DNA from: DATDCY01 sp031406795 [NCBI: Candidatus Rokuibacteriota bacterium]
GTDB taxonomy: Bacteria > JAUVQV01
Direction of reading: 5' to 3'
Length of the DNA stretch: 64,000 nt
NCBI GenBank assembly: GCA_031406795.1
Contig: JANOHV010000005.1
Location: 1 to 64,000, forward strand
Below are positions 58,918 to 64,000 of this stretch, in pieces. Numbering within the stretch: the first letter of the stretch is position 1; the number at the start of each line of letters is the position of its first letter. The position numbers were made by a program, and so were the translations under genes. Under the pieces are notes generated by a model. That model was not told the origin of the DNA and searched no databases. It was given only the letters and a program-made list of their open reading frames with translations.

Positions 58918-60123
58918 TCAGTGTTTCCTCGAAGGGCGATCGTGCAGGCCCTTGAGGGCGATGCCCGACCCTGGCCCCGGCAGCGGCTGCGCGGGCTCTG
59001 AAAGCGTGAACTCCCCCGCGGCAATCCACTGCTTCAGCGTCGCGGCGATCGTGCGCGCCTTGGCGAAGCTCGAGAGCGAGACCGTCGGCACCTCGCGGCC
59101 CTGGATCGTGATGCTGCCGCTGCGCAGCTGGGCGTAGCTGACCTCCCCGAGGCTGCGCGCGACCATCTCCGGATAGTCGTGGGAGTAATCCACGATCTGG
59201 GTCACCAGGTCTTCGTCCCCGAGCGCGGCGTGGCGCATGACATCCTCGTCGAGGATCGGGATCGGCACCCCGACGCCCACCGCGAGGCTGACCCCGTAGC
59301 CCATGAAGCTCACGCCGACGACGAACTCGGGCGACATCTGCTTGAGATCGCCGGTGACCGCGAGCGTCCCCGCCCCCCCCGTGGGCACCCCGAGCGCCGT
59401 GCGCCGCACCTCGGGGTTGTGCTGGGTCCCCGGGCCGACGACGTACCCGACGCCGCCGCCGAGGAAGATGCGCGTCCCGACCCCGATCGTGCGATAGAGC
59501 GGATCCTTGAGCAGCGGAGAGAGCACGCCGGCGCTGCAGTAATTGGCGTTGCCGATGTTGGGCTTGAGGACTCCCATGTAGGTGTAGATCATCCGGTCGG
59601 AAACGTTCACTGCACAGTTGTAGTTCTGGTAGCAGTTGCGCGGGTTGAAGAGATACGCCTCGTTGACCGTCTTGAGCGAGATCGTCGTTTCGATCTCCTT
59701 ACGCGGGTAGCAGTCGGTGCCGTACCCGATTGCGCGCAGGCGCACTTCCTTGCCGGCCACGAGCTCCTGGATCACGTGCGCGCCGCCGTACGGGAACGAC
59801 CCGGGGTAGACGCGGTTCTCGGGGTCGGACTCGGGCAGTTCCGTGGCGCCCAGGTAGCAATCGACCGCCGCAAGGCCGCAGTAGGCCTCGACGTCGTTGA
59901 ACCAGGCCTTCTTCATCTTGATGCGGGGCTTGGTGTGCCCGGTGTTGACGATCGCCCCCGAGGAGCACATCGGCCCGAAGGTGCCGGTGGTGACCACGTC
60001 CACCTCGGCGGTGGCCTTGCGCAATCCCTTCTCCTTGACGAGCCGTGCGACCTCCTCGGCCGTCAGAACGACCGCCTGGCCCTTCCTGATCCTCTCGTTG
60101 ATCTCGGCAACGGTGCGTTTCAT
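58918..60123 (-). CDS. DUF39 homocysteine biosynthesis protein
   Basis: A 401-residue protein of the DUF39/COG1900 family, which with a NIL-ferredoxin converts aspartate semialdehyde to homocysteine without the usual O-acyl homoserine route. Conserved parts: VDVVTTGTFGPMCSSGAIVN, WFNDVEAYCGLAAVDCYLGA, YPGSFPYGGAHVIQELVAG, and GVGTRIFLGGGVGYVVGPGT. Cysteines in MCSSG and YCGLAAVDC are candidates for carrying the incoming sulfur. The methanogen form often has CBS domains; they are absent here. It heads a long leftward run. Confidence 0.93.
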   Translation of the reverse strand: MKRTVAEINERIRKGQAVVLTAEEVARLVKEKGLRKATAEVDVVTTGTFGPMCSSGAIVNTGHTKPRIKMKKAWFNDVEAYCGLAAVDCYLGATELPESDPENRVYPGSFPYGGAHVIQELVAGKEVRLRAIGYGTDCYPRKEIETTISLKTVNEAYLFNPRNCYQNYNCAVNVSDRMIYTYMGVLKPNIGNANYCSAGVLSPLLKDPLYRTIGVGTRIFLGGGVGYVVGPGTQHNPEVRRTALGVPTGGAGTLAVTGDLKQMSPEFVVGVSFMGYGVSLAVGVGVPIPILDEDVMRHAALGDEDLVTQIVDYSHDYPEMVARSLGEVSYAQLRSGSITIQGREVPTVSLSSFAKARTIAATLKQWIAAGEFTLSEPAQPLPGPGSGIALKGLHDRPSRKH

Positions 60124-60192
60124 GGTCCGCCTTTCTCCCGCCGGACGGGCCCGCGTCCTCTTGCGGGTCTTCGTCCAGGTTGATAGACTTAA

Positions 60193-60221
60193 ACTTTACG
60201 AAATAATACCGGAACTTGCAA
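60193..60221 (-). promoter_or_regulatory. Promoter candidate of the DUF39 operon
   Basis: On the minus strand TTGCAA (60221-60216), 17-base spacer, TAAAGT (60198-60193); each hexamer matches consensus at 4 of 6. The surrounding 60185-60250 is the most AT-rich stretch here and is shared with mobA, which reads the other way. Confidence 0.4.
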
Positions 60222-60288
60222 GGTTGCTGACGCATCCAATACCAGAATACCGGCGATCAGCACAGGTGCAGAGATGCGAGGGAGGGTG

Positions 60289-60921
60289 ATGGGAAAAGTT
60301 GAGGTGCGCGCCCCCCGGTTCCCGGGGTGCTCCGCGGCGATCCTTGCCGGCGGGAAGAGTACGCGCATGGGGGCCAACAAGGCCCTTCTGGAGGTCGGCG
60401 GCAGCGGCATGCTTGGCCGCACGGCGCGGTTGCTGCGCCCCCTGGTCGACGAACTCTTCCTCGTGGCCGACGACGCCGCCCCCTATGCCGGGCTGGGGCT
60501 GCCGGTCATACCCGACGTGCACCCCGGACGCGGTGCCGCCGGCGGGATCCACGCCGCGCTGCAGCACGCGGCGCACCCGCTGGTCCTGTGCGTCGCGTGC
60601 GACATGCCGCACATCGCGCGCAGGGTGATCGAGCTGCTGCTGAACTCCGTTCGCCCCGATGACGACGCGCTGCTCCCCCGCATCGGCGGCCTGCCGGAGC
60701 CGCTGCTGGCCGTCTACGGCCGCAGCGCGCACGCGGGTTTCGAACGGGCGATCCGCGCCGGCCGCTACCGGGTGGTGGAAGCTCTCGAGGGCCTGCGCGT
60801 GCGTTACCTCGAAGAGCCGGAGTTGCGGGTCGCAGACGCCGCGCTGCGCAGCTTCGTCAACGTGAACACCCCGGGCGAACTCACCACCGCCCGCGTCGTT
60901 TCCACGCAGGGGGAGCCGTGA
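60289..60921 (+). CDS. mobA: Molybdenum cofactor guanylyltransferase
   Basis: A 210-residue MobA: CSAAILAGGKSTRMGANKAL (GTP-binding loop), LPVIPDVHPGRGAAGGIHAA, LVLCVACDMPHIARRVI and FVNVNTPGEL. It joins GMP to molybdopterin to make the bis-MGD cofactor used by formate dehydrogenase and related enzymes. GGGAGGGTG precedes the ATG. It overlaps fdhD by 4 bases, so both serve the same Mo/W enzymes, not found in the window. Confidence 0.95.
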   Translation: MGKVEVRAPRFPGCSAAILAGGKSTRMGANKALLEVGGSGMLGRTARLLRPLVDELFLVADDAAPYAGLGLPVIPDVHPGRGAAGGIHAALQHAAHPLVLCVACDMPHIARRVIELLLNSVRPDDDALLPRIGGLPEPLLAVYGRSAHAGFERAIRAGRYRVVEALEGLRVRYLEEPELRVADAALRSFVNVNTPGELTTARVVSTQGEP

Positions 60922-61712
60922 CGGCGACGCACCCGCGGGCGCGCACACGCGCCGCCCGCCTCTGGCGGGACGGGGCTTTCAGCGCGGTCGAAGTCCCCGT
61001 CGCGCGGGAGATCCCCGTCAACCTCAGGCTCAACGGCCGGGAAATCATCACCCTGCTCGCGTCGGACGACGCCCTCGATTTTCTGGCCGCCGGGTTTCTC
61101 AAGGCGGAGGGTTTCGTCTCGCGCCGCGAGCAGATCGTCTCCATCAGGGTCGAACCCCGGGATGAGTCGGTGGATGTGGAGGCGACCGGGGTGGATACGC
61201 TCGCGGAGAAGCTGCTCGAGCGGCGGGCCGTAACCTCCGGTTGCGGCAAGGGAACGACGTTCACACACGCGATCGACGCGCTCCAGGCGCAGCCGGCGCC
61301 GGCGGGTCCGCAGGTGGACGCCGGCCAGCTCCGCCGGCTGATGCACGCCCTGTTGCGTGGTTCGGATCTCTACCGGGAATCCGGCGGCGTGCACAGCGCC
61401 GCACTTGCCACCACCGACGCCATCGTGATCTTCCGCGATGACATCGGGAGACACAATGCCGTCGACAAGATCCACGGCGAGTGCTTCTTGCGGGATATCC
61501 CCGTCGGGGACAAGATCCTGCTCACCACCGGCCGCATCTCCTCCGAAATCCTCGTCAAGGCCGCCAAGCTCGGCGTGGCCGTCCTCGTGTCGCGCTCGAG
61601 CCCGACCGACCTGGCACTGGAACTGGCCGGGCGCACCGGCATCACGGTGGTCGGCCAGGTCCGGGGCGGCGGCCTCACGATCTACACGGGGGAAGAGCGG
61701 GTGGGCGCATGA
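60918..61712 (+). CDS. fdhD: Formate dehydrogenase accessory sulfurtransferase
   Basis: A 264-residue FdhD, which passes sulfur from a cysteine desulfurase to the Mo-bis-MGD of formate dehydrogenase. Typical segments: REIPVNLRLNGREIITLLAS, FLAAGFLKAEGFV, RAVTSGCGKGTTF (cysteine loop), GVHSAALATTDAIVIFRDDI, GRHNAVDKIHGECF and TTGRISSEILVKAAKLGV. Only one cysteine remains in the loop. GTG start (GTGA) overlaps mobA. Formate dehydrogenases of this kind are often selenoproteins. Confidence 0.96.
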   Translation: MTATHPRARTRAARLWRDGAFSAVEVPVAREIPVNLRLNGREIITLLASDDALDFLAAGFLKAEGFVSRREQIVSIRVEPRDESVDVEATGVDTLAEKLLERRAVTSGCGKGTTFTHAIDALQAQPAPAGPQVDAGQLRRLMHALLRGSDLYRESGGVHSAALATTDAIVIFRDDIGRHNAVDKIHGECFLRDIPVGDKILLTTGRISSEILVKAAKLGVAVLVSRSSPTDLALELAGRTGITVVGQVRGGGLTIYTGEERVGA

Positions 61713-61719
61713 ACATAGC

Positions 61720-61736
61720 GCGGGCGCTTCGCCCGC
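61720..61736. repeat. Short perfect hairpin, copy 2 (GCGGGCG-CTT-CGCCCGC)
   Basis: Identical to 1199-1215, including CAAG after it, 8 bases past the fdhD stop. May help terminate or stabilise the fdhD transcript. Confidence 0.6.
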
Positions 61737-61833
61737 AAGGCTATGGAGGCTTCGGCCTGAGGACGCCGAAGTCTTACCATGCAGACAGGCACTGGGTCTG
61801 TTTCGCTGAAGAAGACAACTATTCTCGCGGATA

Positions 61834-62301
61834 ATGCAAATGTTGCCAAGAAATACTCTGCTGGCGCCGCCGGGGGGCCGCATCCTCGGGATCGACCCGG
61901 GCACGAAGACCATCGGGCTGGCGGTGAGCGACGAGCTGTTCTTCGCGGCGCACGGCCTCCCGAGCATCCCGGCACGGCCGGCCGCGAAAGCGCTGGAGGC
62001 TATCAAAGCGCTGATTTCGGACTATACTGTGTACCAGATAGTGGTGGGGTTGCCGATGAACATGGACGGGAGCATCGGCCCCAGCGCGGAGGCAGCCCAG
62101 GGGTTTGCCCGCAGCCTCGAAGTTTTGCTCCCGGGAGGTGTGTGCATGATCGACGAACGTCTGACGACCGTGCAGGCCGAGCGCACGCTGATCGAGGCGG
62201 ATGTCTCCCGGGCCAAGCGGCGCGGGCTGCGCGATCAGGTCGCGGCCGTGCTCATCCTGCAAAGTCACCTGGACAGCCGGGGCCATGCGTCTGGCGACTG
62301 A
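61834..62301 (+). CDS. ruvX: Putative pre-16S rRNA nuclease, YqgF/RuvX family
   Basis: A 155-residue RNase H-like protein: RILGIDPGTKTIGLAVSDEL (catalytic Asp), QIVVGLPMNMDGSIGPSAEA and CMIDERLTTVQAERTLIEAD match YqgF/RuvX. The family member in E. coli matures 16S rRNA 5' ends; Holliday-junction resolution has also been proposed. Two ATGs (61834 and 61840) are possible. It overlaps the following mltG start by 17 bases, a conserved pair in many bacteria. Confidence 0.93.
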   Translation: MQMLPRNTLLAPPGGRILGIDPGTKTIGLAVSDELFFAAHGLPSIPARPAAKALEAIKALISDYTVYQIVVGLPMNMDGSIGPSAEAAQGFARSLEVLLPGGVCMIDERLTTVQAERTLIEADVSRAKRRGLRDQVAAVLILQSHLDSRGHASGD

Positions 62302-63334
62302 GTCCGGGCACGATGGCGCAGCCCGGCCGCACACCGGCGCGCCGCTGCTTTTCGCAACGCTGGGGAGCGGCCTGGCGCTGGCGCTGGCGCTGGCGCACCT
62401 GTTGCTGGTTGCGCCCGCCGGGACCGGTGACGGCCCGGCAGCGGTGCGCATCCCCGCCGGGGCGGACGTCCGGCAGATCGCACGCGCGCTGGCCGACGCC
62501 GGCGTCATCACCAGCCAGAAGACCTTCGTGCTGGCGGCCCGGCTGGCCGGGCTCGACCGGCGTCTGCATCCGGGCGATTACCAGCTCGACCCCGACATGA
62601 GTTTTCCGGCGCTGCTGCGCGCGCTCCGCGACGGGCGGGGCCGGACCGCCGCCGTGACCATTCCCGAGGGTTGGCGCCTCGAATCGATCGCCGAACGCCT
62701 CGCGAGTTCCGGCGTCTGCGAACGCGAGGCCTTCCTCGCGGCGGCCCGCGACCCGGCGCTGCTCGCCGAATTGTCGATCCCCGGCCCCAGCGCAGAGGGG
62801 TTCCTGTTCCCCGAGACGTACGCGCTGCGGCTCCCGAGTGCCCCGGCCGACGTGATCCGCGCCATGCACCGGCAGTTCGAGAAGATCTGGAACGAACTCG
62901 CCGCCAGCGCCCCGCCGGCGACGCTCTCGCCGCTGGCCGCGGTGACGCTCGCGAGCATCGTCGAGCGCGAGACCGCGGCGCCCGCCGAACGGCCCCTCGT
63001 GGCGGCCGTCTTCCTGAACCGGCTGCGGCTCGGGATGCCCTTGCAGGCCGACCCGACGGTCATCTACGGCCTGGAGGCGTTCGACGGCAACATCCGCAGC
63101 CGCGACCTGGCATCGGCGAACCCCTACAACACGTACGTCATCCGCGGGCTCCCGCCGGGGCCGATCGCGAGCCCCGGACGCGCTTCGCTCGCCGCGGTGC
63201 TCACCCCCGCCGCAGTGGACTATCTTTACTTCGTGGCCCGCAACGACGGCACGCACCAGTTCTCCCGCTCGCTGGCGGAGCACAACCGCGCCGTCCAGCG
63301 CTACCAGCTCGCGGGGGGGAGGCGCCGCGGATGA
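62285..63334 (+). CDS. mltG: Endolytic murein transglycosylase
   Basis: A 349-residue YceG/MltG protein with one N-terminal membrane anchor (about residues 22-44), a LysM-like part (RIPAGADVRQIARALADAGV), and the catalytic YceG domain: LASIVERETAAPAERPLVAA (catalytic Glu), FLNRLRLGMPLQADPTVIYG and SPGRASLAAVLTP, then YLYFVARNDGTHQFS. It cuts nascent peptidoglycan strands and sets glycan length. The ATG at 62285 lies within the end of ruvX. Confidence 0.95.
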   Translation: MRLATESGHDGAARPHTGAPLLFATLGSGLALALALAHLLLVAPAGTGDGPAAVRIPAGADVRQIARALADAGVITSQKTFVLAARLAGLDRRLHPGDYQLDPDMSFPALLRALRDGRGRTAAVTIPEGWRLESIAERLASSGVCEREAFLAAARDPALLAELSIPGPSAEGFLFPETYALRLPSAPADVIRAMHRQFEKIWNELAASAPPATLSPLAAVTLASIVERETAAPAERPLVAAVFLNRLRLGMPLQADPTVIYGLEAFDGNIRSRDLASANPYNTYVIRGLPPGPIASPGRASLAAVLTPAAVDYLYFVARNDGTHQFSRSLAEHNRAVQRYQLAGGRRRG

Positions 63335-64000
63335 CCAGGCGCCTGCGCTTCGCCGCCGCACTGCTGGTCTGCGGCCTCATCGCCGCGGCCGCCCCGGCCC
63401 GGGCCACTCTGTACTCGTTCGTCGATGAGAACGGCGTCACGCACTACACGAACGTGCCGAGCGACCCGCGGTTCCGCAAGGTTCCCGGAAGCGCCCCGCC
63501 GCCCGCAGGCCGCTCCGGCTCCGCCAGCCTGACCGCGGAGAAGTACGAAACCGAGATCGCCCGGTGCGCCGACGACCACGGGGTGGACAGCGCGTTGGTG
63601 AAAGCGGTCATCAAGGCCGAGTCCAACTACGACAACCGCGCCATCTCGCGCGCCGGGGCCCAGGGCCTGATGCAGCTGATGCCCGCGACCGCGAGGCTGC
63701 GCAACGTCGACAATCCCTTCAACCCGGAGCAGAATATCGACGGCGGGGTGCGCCACCTCAAGCACCTGCTGAAGACCTTCAACGGCGACACCAAGCTCGC
63801 GCTGGCGGCCTACAATGCCGGCGAGAACGCGGTGCGCAAGTACAACAACAGCGTGCCCCCGTACCCGGAGACGAAGAACTACGTCTCCACGGTGCTCTCG
63901 CACTACGGGCGCTACAGCGGGCTGGTTCCGGGTGCCGGGGCGGGCCCGATCGCCGCGGCGCCCCAGACCGCCCGGATCCAGGAGTTCGTGAACGCCGAGG
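63331..64000 (+). CDS. Lytic transglycosylase with DUF4124 and SLT domains (runs off the window)
   Basis: The first 223 codons are present. A signal peptide (residues 5-25, cleavage after ARA) is followed by a DUF4124 motif (TLYSFVDENGVTHYTNVPSD) and a Slt/MltC-type domain: ALVKAVIKAESNYDNRAISR (catalytic Glu), GAQGLMQLMPATARLRNV, LALAAYNAGENAVRKYNN and PPYPETKNYV. It cleaves the glycan strand of murein. ATG overlaps the mltG stop by 4 bases (ATGA), so these two wall enzymes are coupled. Confidence 0.93.
   Translation, partial: MTRRLRFAAALLVCGLIAAAAPARATLYSFVDENGVTHYTNVPSDPRFRKVPGSAPPPAGRSGSASLTAEKYETEIARCADDHGVDSALVKAVIKAESNYDNRAISRAGAQGLMQLMPATARLRNVDNPFNPEQNIDGGVRHLKHLLKTFNGDTKLALAAYNAGENAVRKYNNSVPPYPETKNYVSTVLSHYGRYSGLVPGAGAGPIAAAPQTARIQEFVNAE

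Noticed and set aside
60124-60288. SAM-sensing riboswitch ahead of the DUF39 operon
   Set aside because: The leader on that strand is only about 60 bases and shows no paired structure resembling known SAM riboswitch classes.
1-64000. tRNA, rRNA, insertion sequences, prophage and integration sites
   Set aside because: I looked for T-loop GTTCGA-type signatures in the gaps, transposase and integrase motifs, and found none that hold up. The palindromic repeats are the only mobile-looking DNA.

Overview
The window is about 66 % GC, densely coded, and reads as a chromosome segment of an anaerobic, sulfur- and cytochrome-rich bacterium, most likely a Desulfobacterota (former Deltaproteobacteria) relative. 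The pointers are a DUF39/NIL-ferredoxin homocysteine pair, DsrE/TusA/YedE sulfur-carrier genes, a multiheme cytochrome with rhodanese domains, HspR with DnaJ, FdhD with MobA, and an EF-P/EpmA pair. The phylum is an inference; no rRNA or tRNA is present to settle it.

Layout. 1-4371: purB start, a YycJ-type metallo-hydrolase, a tandem thioredoxin protein, dut and an M16 peptidase. 4372-6802: pnp and rpsO. 7120-10674: a giant secreted Calx-beta/FG-GAP protein under a CRP-type site. 11133-17914: one co-directional block dnaJ-hspR-sigma factor-histidine kinase-NtrC regulator-truB, headed by a promoter overlapping an HspR (HAIR) operator. 18337-19714: DsrH/DsrE/DsrF-like plus TusA operon with a strong promoter and terminator. 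19858-21920: GT2 and radical SAM pair. 22318-31623: a redox/sulfur island holding a beta-propeller haem protein, a dihaem cytochrome, an FtsX-ATPase fusion, a NosL-like protein, an 11-haem rhodanese cytochrome interrupted by an in-frame UGA, and a YeeE/YedE permease with a repetitive N-terminus. 31718-36400: FAD oxidoreductase, B12 radical SAM and GT39. 36497-37715: a second, four-gene DsrE-family operon. 37847-47218: a secreted protein, efp, epmA, wrbA, a zinc-ribbon protein, mfd and two parvulin-type chaperones. 47250-51336: an exonuclease, a Nudix hydrolase and a DUF4388/EB_dh/four-helix-bundle operon. 51492-60123: one long leftward run of glycosyltransferases and a methyltransferase, then a cysteine desulfurase, NIL-ferredoxin and DUF39. 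60289-64000: mobA, fdhD, ruvX, mltG and a partial SLT transglycosylase.

The unifying theme is sulfur handling. Cytoplasmic relay proteins (two DsrE-type operons, TusA, a NifS-type desulfurase), a thiosulfate-type permease (YedE/TsuA family) and periplasmic redox proteins carrying rhodanese domains lie within about 20 kb. YedE, TusA and DsrE together are the named parts of the YTD cluster reported from sulfur-disproportionating bacteria, although here they are split between operons.

The most striking single observation is an in-frame UGA between the signal peptide/first haem and the rest of the rhodanese multihaem cytochrome. A hairpin follows it that fits the published geometry of bacterial SECIS elements. 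The intergenic space also carries at least four families of dispersed palindromic repeats.
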